From NCBI GenBank assembly GCA_014727915.1, contig WJMO01000009.1, positions 103,943 through 167,942 on the forward strand: a stretch of DNA of 64,000 nt. Reading direction: 5' to 3'. This document shows positions 7,680 through 14,984 of this stretch, piece by piece; the stretch's first letter is position 1; every line of letters begins with the position of its first letter. This DNA is from Candidatus Altarchaeales archaeon. Lineage in GTDB: Archaea > Altiarchaeota > Altiarchaeia > IMC4 > SCGC-AAA252-I15. Both the position numbers and the translations under genes were made by a program. The notes beneath the pieces are model-generated. The model was not told the origin of the DNA. It did not search any database and saw only the letters and a program-made list of their open reading frames with translations.

Positions 7680-8486
7680 ATGCGTGTTGCGGTTTCCACC
7701 ACCCACAGGCTCCACCTGTCAGCGGAGAACGCGGTTTGTGAATTGCACCCGCTTGGCTTCAATGACATCCAGCTGGGCCTGCCACACTACAATGCAGACC
7801 TTGATAATCTGGTTAGGATCCGGGATTGGCTCGGTTTGACCTATACCGTCCACGGGCCGTTCCCCGCGGAGAGGGGTTTCATCTGCAACGCCGCAGCCGT
7901 CGATGACAGCGTGTTCGAGAAGACCCGGGGGATATTCACCTCAACCCTGGAAAATGCCGGAAGACTCGGGGCGGGGTTGGTAGTCTTCCACGTTGCCGAG
8001 CCAGGGCATGAGAACAGCCTCGAATCGTCCATCGAGATGTTCAAGCTATTGGCTGGAAAAGCCGAAAAGGAGGATATGGTCGTTTGCGTTGAGAACAAGA
8101 TGCCCAACTCGGACGTTGGATTCTCACCGGACGACATACGCAGACTGCTGGAGGAGGTCGGCTCCGACCACCTGGGCATATGCTTCGACACCGGCCACGC
8201 CATCGCCTCAATGGGGTCGGAGAGGAAGGCGCTGGATTTCATGGACTCGTTCAAGGAGCAGATACGAGACGTTCACATAGTGCCCGGGACCTATGAGTGG
8301 GACGTGGCCACGCCACCCCAGCTTGAACCCCACTTCTACAGGGGAGTCGTGAGGATACTCGATGGAGTAGGGTATCCTGGTAACCTTACCATCGAGGCCG
8401 TGCCTGAGATACCCGACACGGAACTGGTCCGTGGAAGCCAGTACCTGCGGGCCACGATAGTCGAACACTACCAGAACAAGATGTGA
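7680..8486 (+). CDS. Sugar phosphate isomerase/epimerase-like TIM barrel (AP endonuclease 2 superfamily)
   Basis: 268 residues of the xylose-isomerase-like TIM-barrel superfamily, which contains sugar isomerases, epimerases and endonuclease IV. Metal-ligand-like residues occur in the expected order: TVHGPF (His), VFHVAEPG (His), VCVENKM (Glu), ICFDTGHA (Asp, His), VHIVPG (His) and LTIEAVPE (Glu). A divalent-metal site is therefore likely intact. The substrate is unknown: the family covers sugar phosphates, inosose-type compounds and DNA. It converges with a PRTase gene whose stop is 8 bp away and shows no operon partner. Confidence 0.82.
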   Translation: MRVAVSTTHRLHLSAENAVCELHPLGFNDIQLGLPHYNADLDNLVRIRDWLGLTYTVHGPFPAERGFICNAAAVDDSVFEKTRGIFTSTLENAGRLGAGLVVFHVAEPGHENSLESSIEMFKLLAGKAEKEDMVVCVENKMPNSDVGFSPDDIRRLLEEVGSDHLGICFDTGHAIASMGSERKALDFMDSFKEQIRDVHIVPGTYEWDVATPPQLEPHFYRGVVRILDGVGYPGNLTIEAVPEIPDTELVRGSQYLRATIVEHYQNKM

Positions 8487-8493
8487 AAAACGC

Positions 8494-9180
8494 TTACTTC
8501 AGCACGATCTTCCCTATTCCGTATCTGTCGAACTCCTCCTCTATTGCTTTTATCGCTTTCTCGCCCGGGTCGTTTCTCCTGCAGGCTTCCGGCAGCAGAT
8601 GCAGTGCGTTGCTTAGTGCGTGGTATTGGACTCCCATGGATTCAACGGCTTCCTGCACGGTCCTGCCGTCGTCTCGCAGTTCCATCCGGTTCGTGACTCC
8701 GAACGCGGCCACAACATCAGCGCCCGCGTCCTTCAGAGTTTCGATGCTATTCATAAGGGATTCCCCGGTGGTGGTGACGTCCTCCAACACGATGGTCTTT
8801 CCCCTGGGCTGTCCGAGGAACAGGCGGTCCTTCGCCGCCCCATGATCCTTCGGCCTGCCCCTTCCCATAGGGAGGATGTGGCTTCGGGGAGCATAGTCGG
8901 AGGATGATTTCGCCCACTTGTACTGGGTAAGAACTCCCAGTTTGGTGGCTCCCTCGGGCACTCCGTAGAAGCAGTCCGGGCTCAAGCCAAGGTCCCGGGT
9001 GAAGGCTATCACGTAATCCGTCAACTGGTCCGCCAGGAACACGTCTTCGGCAACGTTCCTCCAGTTGACGTACCAGTATGTTCTCCTGCCGGATTTCAGC
9101 TTTATCGGCTCCTTGAAGAAGCCTACAACACCGTTGTCCAACACGAACCTGTTGAAGCCGTCCTGGTCGAACCCGCCCAT
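8494..9180 (-). CDS. Phosphoribosyltransferase, orotate PRTase-like
   Basis: 228 residues with the type I PRTase fold. The PRPP-binding loop is IVLEDVTTTGESL, and an N-terminal hood region contains LKSGRRTYWYVNWRN, which resembles the LKSGR motif of OMP-forming enzymes. It may therefore make orotidine monophosphate in pyrimidine synthesis or salvage another base. The protein is longer and more divergent at the C-terminus than standard PyrE, so I give no symbol. The ATG at 9180 is chosen over the GTG just before it because AAGGAGGG lies 7 nt upstream. Its gene stands alone, convergent with the TIM-barrel gene. Confidence 0.8.
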   Translation of the reverse strand: MGGFDQDGFNRFVLDNGVVGFFKEPIKLKSGRRTYWYVNWRNVAEDVFLADQLTDYVIAFTRDLGLSPDCFYGVPEGATKLGVLTQYKWAKSSSDYAPRSHILPMGRGRPKDHGAAKDRLFLGQPRGKTIVLEDVTTTGESLMNSIETLKDAGADVVAAFGVTNRMELRDDGRTVQEAVESMGVQYHALSNALHLLPEACRRNDPGEKAIKAIEEEFDRYGIGKIVLK

Positions 9181-9183
9181 CAC

Positions 9184-9486
9184 ACAACCCTCCTTATGCT
9201 TAATAGAAGTTTAGATTCAACGTTATAAAGCGACCCCCCGGACGCACACAACATGACTGTCCTGCAGATTCCTATAATCCATGGTGTTTCCCCCCCGCGT
9301 CGGGCGACCCTCCCAAGGCTATCCAATGCACCCGATCGGGTGAAATAACCTATATTCCAGAAAAATACATATTTTTTTCCGAATAATCTATAAAATACTG
9401 GTTTCTTTTTAGATACTTGCTATTTTTAAACATTGTTTTCAATAGCTTATCCGAGATATGCTTTTATCTAAAAGGCGTGGGTGGCT
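9184..9486. other. Regulatory-looking intergenic region
   Basis: About 300 bp without a supported ORF between two divergent genes. The left half is C-rich, with runs of seven and six C. The right half is AT-rich with several T-runs. It contains a perfect 14-bp palindrome (9329-9342), and a TATA-like cttttatctaaa (about 9460-9472) just before the rightward gene. It probably holds promoters for both flanking genes. Confidence 0.55.
9329..9342. promoter_or_regulatory. Perfect 14-bp palindrome, candidate operator
   Basis: CACCCGATCGGGTG is fully self-complementary. It lies in the intergenic space between the divergent PRTase and winged-helix candidate genes, about 140-150 bp from each start. A dimeric regulator could bind it, but no regulator is identified. 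Confidence 0.45.
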
Positions 9487-10110
9487 ATGGTGTTGTTGGC
9501 AATCGGCATACTGGGTTTCATAGGTCTTTTCGCACTTAACATGCATCATGTGATGAAGACCGGCGTAATATCCAAGAACGACGAGGTCCTCTACGACAAG
9601 ACGATAGTCTCCAAGGCATACTCCACGATCCTGCCTACCATGGGCAACAGGAAGCTATGCCCTCGGACTGGCAAGCAGCACTGCTACAACGACCATCTCG
9701 GATGCGCGCACTTCCAGGGGCTGAACGATAAGAAGAACAAGGTGATATGCAGCTACCATGATAGTGGCTTGTCAGATGCTGCCAAGGGCGGCAATGGAAA
9801 GTCCTCGAAGGAGATCGACCTGGAGAAGTACGCTACAGTCACTGGGATAGGCAAGCTGACATACATCCTCCACAAGCACCAGAAGCTGACGTTTGACGCG
9901 AAGCTCGCGAAGCACCTTAAGATAAAGCCAGTGCTGCTCGACCAGTACCTGAAGACCCTTGAGCGCTACAAGTTCGTCAACACATACATGGACCCCATAC
10001 ATGGCATGATAATAGAGTGGGTGGACAACAGCGACCGGGTCTATAACGGCTACTCGAAGGAGTTCATAAGGGACGAGCTTCAGAAGCGCAGGAATTCTAT
10101 TATTATATGA
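9487..10110 (+). CDS. Membrane-anchored protein with a winged-helix-like C-terminal half
   Basis: 207 residues, unrecognised as a family. One N-terminal membrane helix (about 2-20) is followed by a Cys/His-rich segment (CPRTGKQHCYNDHLGC and CSYHD) that could bind a metal. A Ser/Gly/Lys linker leads to an alpha-helical C-terminal half (about 115-200) with the helix-helix-strand pattern of a winged helix (KLTYILHKHQKLTFDAKLAK, then LERYKFVNTYMD). This would be a membrane-bound one-component regulator if it binds DNA, which is inference. The ATG at 9487 is preferred over a GTG at 9481. Confidence 0.6.
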   Translation: MVLLAIGILGFIGLFALNMHHVMKTGVISKNDEVLYDKTIVSKAYSTILPTMGNRKLCPRTGKQHCYNDHLGCAHFQGLNDKKNKVICSYHDSGLSDAAKGGNGKSSKEIDLEKYATVTGIGKLTYILHKHQKLTFDAKLAKHLKIKPVLLDQYLKTLERYKFVNTYMDPIHGMIIEWVDNSDRVYNGYSKEFIRDELQKRRNSIII

Positions 10111-10167
10111 TAGGGTGTCATTATCAAATTACCCTATGACTGTGTGAAACCAGGTTTTGGCTGAACT

Positions 10168-10806
10168 ATGACTTCCGACTCGAACGATGATGGGATAGAT
10201 AGAGCCTTGGACTATGCGGAAAAGGGCGAGTTAAACCGGGCTAGGGGAGAGTACATTAGGGCTGTTAAGGAAGACCCTGGGAAGCAGGGCCTCTACTATA
10301 TGATGTCTCCCGCAGGCGGAGGCTTCGAAAAGGCAGGTAAGCCGACTCGACGGAGGGTCGGGAGGAGGAAGGGGTTGAGCCCCACATCCGGGGTCGCAGC
10401 GATAACTATCGTCGTGTTGCTTGTGTATTACTTCGCGTTCATGCCTGGTGAGCTGCGGTCAGGCGGCCTGACTGCGGCACAGTCAAATGAAAAAAACAGG
10501 TCCGAGGACGCTCAACCCTCCGGTGGTAGCCAAATAGACAGCGATGACCCTGGTTTGAAAGTAGTCGTCAGGGACGGAATAACGGTTCCTGTTGGAGGTG
10601 GTAGAGATGCTAACTCGACCGATTCGGACCCTCAACAGCCGATAACATCTGAGAAGAGGGATATGTTGGACGAGACTGTTGAGAGGGTTAACACTGGCAT
10701 GACGGGCTTTGTGATATTCGCTGTGATATTGGTCATGCTTATATTGATAATAGCGGATGTGATGAAGGTCTATTGGAGCACCAGAGGAACAGAGAAGGAC
10801 CGGTGA
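10168..10806 (+). CDS. Hypothetical two-helix membrane protein with a TPR-like N-terminus
   Basis: 212 residues. The first 45 form a helical pair (LDYAEKGELNRARGEYIRAV) resembling a single TPR unit, followed by a basic stretch (RRRVGRRKG). A first membrane helix (about 73-91) and a second near residues 175-197 bracket a polar, low-complexity loop of about 80 residues. The topology suggests cytoplasmic N- and C-termini with an outside loop. No family recognised. It follows the winged-helix candidate by 57 bp and precedes the next gene by 38 bp, so the three may be co-regulated. Confidence 0.6.
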   Translation: MTSDSNDDGIDRALDYAEKGELNRARGEYIRAVKEDPGKQGLYYMMSPAGGGFEKAGKPTRRRVGRRKGLSPTSGVAAITIVVLLVYYFAFMPGELRSGGLTAAQSNEKNRSEDAQPSGGSQIDSDDPGLKVVVRDGITVPVGGGRDANSTDSDPQQPITSEKRDMLDETVERVNTGMTGFVIFAVILVMLILIIADVMKVYWSTRGTEKDR

Positions 10807-10844
10807 TATTCTCACATTTATTCTTGAATTTCCCAATTATAGCT

Positions 10845-12431
10845 ATGGTGCAGGATCAGGCTGGCGGCAAGGATAGGCGGGAACAGCAGCCTGCCGAGCC
10901 TCCTCGGCCGCACATAGACCCCGTACACGCCAACCCTCTTTCCCCTGGCCAGGCCAACCAGCAGACTCCTATGGGTCGGATCAGCGTCGGACCCTATGGT
11001 GAGCGGAGGCTGACCCTCAGACCCCGAAAAGGCGAGTCCGTGGCTGATCAGATGGGTGACATGATAGAGCAGATGAGAGGCCTCGGAGTTGACCCGTGGC
11101 GTGTCCTACAGCAGAATGTCATGCTCTCACCCCAGGGCTTCGACGAGGCTTCCAGTGTTGCTGCCGGCAAGCTGCGTGACTTCCACCAGTACTCCACTTC
11201 TCCGACGTCATATCTCACACAGCCCGCATTGGACGGGAGGGCTGCGATGGAGTTGACGGTATTCGACCCCCAGGAGGGCTTCTCCCCCGTGGAGGTTGAG
11301 AAACGGTCGGTCGTCACCGAACGATATGGTGAAGTCCATTATACCGTGGCTGAGGGGTTGGACGAGGACGGCAGGCCCTGGAAGGTTCTGAACTCTGCTG
11401 GCCTGCACGACCCGAAGGCCAAGGGCATACGCGCGCAGGTCCGGGCAGCATATGGCATGGCACGGGAGATATTCAGGGTGGAAGGCATGAGCTGGAGGGA
11501 CGTGGACTACGTCGAGCATGTTGTCGAGAACATAGACGGCCCGAACTATAAGGAATTGAATCGTACTCGTGAGGTTGAGTACAGAGAGGATGGCAGAACC
11601 AGCAAGTTCCCCTCTGCCACCGGGATCGGCGAGGAGCCTGTTGAAGTGGATTCGCCAGACGGCATGCGAACTGAGGACAGGGGCAGGTTCGTGATGAGCT
11701 TGAAGGCCTCCCAGGGAGAGTCTTTTGTCAAGGTGCCGTTGGACAACATCGTATGCCAGCCTCCTTCGCACAAGTACGAGGCAGAGTTCCAATTCGGGGA
11801 GACTGTCAGGGGCAGGACCGGCGACGTTGTCGGAACTCCACTTCAGGCGTCTGGCGTGGGCGCGAAGGTCCCTCGCCCGTGGTTCGAGCGGGGTGGTGCG
11901 GTGTTCTGGAGGCAGGTTCCCCCCACACCCGAGGGTCCTGTCGAATACCCCCTTGAAACATACTACGCTACTCCGGAGACTGCATTGGAAGCCCAGACGA
12001 TCGCCACATACAATAGCATCGCAGGTTTGATCGGAGCTGAGAACCTGAGATTGCATGGGATCGGCGCCTCTGCATCTCTCGCTCGGTTGCAGCAGAACAT
12101 CTTCTACGTGAAGCCAGGCGAGGAGGCTGAAAGGGCTGCTGCGATATCGGATGCCCTCGTGTCCGGAGTCCCGAACGTTAATGTATCAGCTGATGTCTGC
12201 TATGCGGAGCTGCTGACCGAAGCCAGGGCGGTGGCCCAACTGCCTAATGGTATACTCTACATATCCGGAACGGCGTCCATCGGCCGCTCACCGCATAAGA
12301 AGTCGCCGATACTCCACTCCCCCAAGGAGTTCACGCCCGGGGACAGAGTGGACGTCACACAGCTTGTGAGGATGTTCGGCGTTGAAGAGTTGGGTAAACG
12401 GGGCATCCAAGCCATGGAAACCAAGGATTAG
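10845..12431 (+). CDS. Large soluble protein with a possible RidA/chorismatase-like C-terminal domain
   Basis: About 528 residues from the ATG at 10845; an in-frame ATG at 10773 would overlap the preceding gene. The first 50 residues are Pro/Gln-rich and probably disordered. The middle part is unrecognised. The last 160 residues contain segments resembling YjgF/RidA and chorismatase proteins: TYNSIAGLIGAENLRLHGIG, then NVSADVCYAELLTEARAVAQ, then ILYISGTASIG. This match is by eye and weak. There is no signal peptide or membrane helix, so the protein is cytoplasmic. A TATA-like element about 25 bp before the ATG fits leaderless transcription. Confidence 0.6.
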   Translation: MVQDQAGGKDRREQQPAEPPRPHIDPVHANPLSPGQANQQTPMGRISVGPYGERRLTLRPRKGESVADQMGDMIEQMRGLGVDPWRVLQQNVMLSPQGFDEASSVAAGKLRDFHQYSTSPTSYLTQPALDGRAAMELTVFDPQEGFSPVEVEKRSVVTERYGEVHYTVAEGLDEDGRPWKVLNSAGLHDPKAKGIRAQVRAAYGMAREIFRVEGMSWRDVDYVEHVVENIDGPNYKELNRTREVEYREDGRTSKFPSATGIGEEPVEVDSPDGMRTEDRGRFVMSLKASQGESFVKVPLDNIVCQPPSHKYEAEFQFGETVRGRTGDVVGTPLQASGVGAKVPRPWFERGGAVFWRQVPPTPEGPVEYPLETYYATPETALEAQTIATYNSIAGLIGAENLRLHGIGASASLARLQQNIFYVKPGEEAERAAAISDALVSGVPNVNVSADVCYAELLTEARAVAQLPNGILYISGTASIGRSPHKKSPILHSPKEFTPGDRVDVTQLVRMFGVEELGKRGIQAMETKD

Positions 12432-12435
12432 GCTT

Positions 12436-12445
12436 CTTTTAAACC
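12436..12445 (+). promoter_or_regulatory. TATA-like promoter element for the Sec61-beta gene
   Basis: The sequence tcttttaaac lies about 27-35 bp before the ATG at 12471. This spacing places transcription initiation only a few bases before the start codon, as expected for leaderless archaeal mRNA. Confidence 0.5.
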
Positions 12446-12470
12446 GTGGCATCCTATATGTTCAGGTAAG

Positions 12471-12638
12471 ATGCCAGCTTTGAAAAAGGTCAAAACCGAC
12501 GGTTTGATGGGTGGAGCAGGTCTAATACGTTACTTTGACGTTGACGAGGGCGGCCCTAAGATGGACCCTAAGATGTTCCTGGGTTTTGTCGTGGCAATCC
12601 TGGTCTTGGAATTATTGTCTCATGTAATATTATCTTGA
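12471..12638 (+). CDS. Preprotein translocase subunit Sec61-beta (archaeal SecG)
   Basis: A 55-residue single-span membrane protein, too short for usual ORF cut-offs. The sequence begins MPALKKVKTDGLMGGAGLIR and continues YFDVDEGGPKMDPKMFLG into one hydrophobic helix (about 36-53). The G-A-G-L-I-R-Y-F block, the acidic/Gly-Pro-K segment and the C-terminal tail-anchor are diagnostic for archaeal Sec61-beta, the small non-essential subunit of the SecYE channel. No secY or secE is in the window. Its neighbours downstream are exported lipoproteins, which would pass through this channel. Confidence 0.92.
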   Translation: MPALKKVKTDGLMGGAGLIRYFDVDEGGPKMDPKMFLGFVVAILVLELLSHVILS

Positions 12639-12649
12639 GTTTTGATGTC

Positions 12650-13072
12650 ATGGAATCCAGATACTTGAGGGCATTCTCTGTTCTGGCGCTGTTCATCCTC
12701 CATTCCGGCTGTACCCAACCCGACACCGAACCTGAACCTGTTACGACAACACATTCGACTTCAACTACGACCCCGACGACATCATCAACATCCACTTCCT
12801 CCTCTACCCTGCTGTCCACGTCCACTACCCTCGCTCCGACCACTTCGACTCTCCCTTTCAGGTTCGAATGCTCTGTCAACAGGGACTGCGGGGAGATAAC
12901 GGAGGCGCTTATCTGCTACATGGGGGATGTCTACGTCAACCGGATCATACCGACTTGCCAGAGCCCGAACACCCCCTATGCTAAGTGCGTCAACACGACG
13001 AAGCTGTCCATGTCCCCTGTCGAAAAGTGCGGGGGTAACAGGTGCCAGGCTGGCAGGTGCATAAACCAGTAA
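12650..13072 (+). CDS. Lipoprotein with Thr/Ser stalk and Cys module
   Basis: 140 residues from the ATG at 12650; a TTG at 12635 overlaps the Sec61-beta stop. The signal peptide ends in a lipobox (ILHSGC). A stalk of about 45 residues made of Thr/Ser repeats follows, then a compact domain with seven or eight Cys residues (CSVNRDCGE, CYMGD, CQSPN, CVNTT, CGGNRCQAGRC). Such Thr-rich stalks are commonly O-glycosylated in archaea (inference). A similar module with NSDGDCGG and CVYPGSP occurs in the lipoprotein at 34807. The stop is 1 nt before the next gene, so the two are co-transcribed. Confidence 0.8.
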   Translation: MESRYLRAFSVLALFILHSGCTQPDTEPEPVTTTHSTSTTTPTTSSTSTSSSTLLSTSTTLAPTTSTLPFRFECSVNRDCGEITEALICYMGDVYVNRIIPTCQSPNTPYAKCVNTTKLSMSPVEKCGGNRCQAGRCINQ

Positions 13073-13073
13073 A

Positions 13074-14981
13074 ATGCGTCCATACCATATTGTCTTGGTG
13101 CTGGTATTGGTTTGCGGCTGCGTTGGAACGGAGGTAAAGGACGTCTCGAACTGCCAGCTGATAGGGAATGACGATCAGCGGGACTGGTGTTACACGAACT
13201 ATGCTATCGAATCGGGCGACAGCAGCGTCTGCGAGTCATTGAAGAATCCGATGTGGATGAGCGGCTGCTATGCGGTCGTCGATGGCATACCTCCGATGTG
13301 CGAGAACATAACCGACCAGTTCTGGAGGGATGCATGCTACTATGGTGTCGCGATGAACTTGGATAACCAGTCCGTCTGCCACAGGATCCAGGGCACGGAC
13401 TACCGGGCGTGGTGCATAAGGGACACCGGTTTTGATGAGAACAAGCTTAGGGTCTGCGATGATAAGGAGGACAACGATGAGATGCTATGGTGCATCGCTG
13501 TCGTGTCCAAGGACCCGACAATCTGCAGTAGGATTGGGGATAGCGGTTGGAAGGAGGACTGCCTGTCGGATGTGTTCGAGCTCTGGACGGTAGGTGAGGG
13601 GACTTCAACAACCCACACCACGACATCATCCACCATGGAGCCCACGACTTCCACGCTCACGTCCAGTCCCACCACTTTGGCGGTTGCGACCTCCACAAGC
13701 TTGGCTCCTGTCACGTCCACTACCCTAGTATCCGCTACTTCGACGACGGTTAAGCCGGTCACGTCCACGACGGGGACTTCGACTTCCACTACTCTAGAGC
13801 CGTCCACTTCGACGACGTTGGAGCTCGTTTCCACCACTACGACGTTGGCTCCGACCACGACAACGGTCGAGACGACTTCCACCACCTTGGCTCCTGTGAC
13901 GTCCACGACGGGGACTTCGACTTCCACTACTCTAGAGCCGTCCACTTCGACGACAGTCGCTCCTACAACGACCACGGTTGAGGTTACATCCACGACGTTG
14001 AGGGCTACCTCGACCACTTTACAGCCCACAACCACCTTGGAGGCCAGTTCCACAACATTGGCTCCGTCAACCACTATCCTGAAGGTTACAACCACGACCT
14101 TGCTTCCTGTTACTTCAACAACCCTGGAGGCGGCTACTTCAACCACTCTCCTGCCGTCCGCTTCGACGACGTTGGCTCCGACTACTACGCTTATGCCCAC
14201 TACCACCTTGGCTCCGTCAACCACTATCCTGAAGGTTACAACCACGACCTTGCCGCCGACTACCACGACCCTGTTGGGCTGTGACGTGATGTGCGACGCA
14301 GACTACGGTCTCCCCGGCGGATACTGCACGGAGAATATCGAATGCGACCGAACATACCATTGGCCCACCTACTATGGCGGGCCCCCCTATCACTTGGTCT
14401 GCCAGAGCGGAAGATGGTGCTGTTGCCCGATGACAACCACCACAACAACTGCCGCCCCAACCTCCACGACCTTGCAGTCCACTTCGACGACCTTGCAGTC
14501 CACTTCGACGACGTTGGTTCCGTCCACTTCGACGACCTTGCAGTCCACTTCGACGACGTTGGCTCCTGTCACGTCCACGACCTTGGAGGCTCCTCCCACA
14601 GTGGAGGATTGTGAGGCCGTCACCCACCCTGTGGAGAAGGACTGGTGCTTTGCCAAGGCGGCCGCGGCAGCCAACGACACCAGCATATGCGACAGGGTCG
14701 TGAGCGGCTACTGGAAGGACGCATGCCGCCGTGACGTCGCAATATCCGCTGGTGACCCGTCAATATGCGATGGAGTCGTGGAAGAGGAGAGGCGCGACGT
14801 CTGCCACATGGAGGTCGCGATAGAGTGGATGGACCCCTCATTCTGCGTTGGCATAGGATACGAGGAGAAGCGGAATCAGTGCCTCCTAGAGATAAGCATA
14901 CTCCGAAAGGACCCCCGCGTCTGCGACAGCATACTCGACAAGCACTGGCAGACGGTCTGCTACAAATACGCAGGGCCCTAG
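13074..14981 (+). CDS. Large lipoprotein: two blocks of Cys repeats joined by Thr-rich stalks
   Basis: 635 residues. The lipobox is VLVCGC. Residues about 25-165 hold four or five repeats of about 30 residues with the pattern C-x-I-x(5-7)-D-x-C-x(4-6)-A-x(5)-S-x-C (for example RDWCYTNYAIESGDSSVC). A Thr/Ser stalk (about 175-400) made of TSTTL/TTTTL units follows. Next comes a small Cys-rich domain (about 402-455, ending WCCCP), a second stalk, and four more Cys repeats to the C-terminus (KDWCFAKAAAAANDTSIC and similar). The function is unknown, but the layout suggests a cell-surface protein projecting through the S-layer. DNA-level repeats inside the stalk region show recent expansion. Confidence 0.82.
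   Translation: MRPYHIVLVLVLVCGCVGTEVKDVSNCQLIGNDDQRDWCYTNYAIESGDSSVCESLKNPMWMSGCYAVVDGIPPMCENITDQFWRDACYYGVAMNLDNQSVCHRIQGTDYRAWCIRDTGFDENKLRVCDDKEDNDEMLWCIAVVSKDPTICSRIGDSGWKEDCLSDVFELWTVGEGTSTTHTTTSSTMEPTTSTLTSSPTTLAVATSTSLAPVTSTTLVSATSTTVKPVTSTTGTSTSTTLEPSTSTTLELVSTTTTLAPTTTTVETTSTTLAPVTSTTGTSTSTTLEPSTSTTVAPTTTTVEVTSTTLRATSTTLQPTTTLEASSTTLAPSTTILKVTTTTLLPVTSTTLEAATSTTLLPSASTTLAPTTTLMPTTTLAPSTTILKVTTTTLPPTTTTLLGCDVMCDADYGLPGGYCTENIECDRTYHWPTYYGGPPYHLVCQSGRWCCCPMTTTTTTAAPTSTTLQSTSTTLQSTSTTLVPSTSTTLQSTSTTLAPVTSTTLEAPPTVEDCEAVTHPVEKDWCFAKAAAAANDTSICDRVVSGYWKDACRRDVAISAGDPSICDGVVEEERRDVCHMEVAIEWMDPSFCVGIGYEEKRNQCLLEISILRKDPRVCDSILDKHWQTVCYKYAGP
13761..13816 (+). repeat. 56-bp exact repeat in the Thr-stalk coding region
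   Basis: Positions 13761-13816 are identical to 13899-13954. They encode TSTT-type stalk units, so copy number changes would lengthen or shorten the stalk without breaking the frame. Confidence 0.85.
14058..14103 (+). repeat. 46-bp exact repeat in the Thr-stalk coding region
   Basis: Positions 14058-14103 are identical to 14208-14253. The repeats are 150 bp apart, a multiple of three, again keeping the reading frame. Confidence 0.85.
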
Positions 14982-14984
14982 GTC

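Noticed and set aside
11208..12056. 282-codon minus-strand frame opposite the 10845 gene
   Set aside because: Composition typical of an antisense shadow in GC-rich DNA, no promoter or ribosome-binding site, no domain. The plus-strand gene is longer with better codon use.
13400..14266. 288-codon open frame on the minus strand, rich in Val
   Set aside because: It is the mirror of the Thr-stalk repeats (ACN/TCN codons read as GTN/GTT on the other strand). It has low complexity and no plausible start context, whereas the plus-strand frame has a signal peptide and Cys domains.
13600..14620. Repeat array considered as CRISPR
   Set aside because: Repeats are short, degenerate, in frame and encode Thr/Ser stalks. 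There are no unique spacers of constant length and no cas genes.
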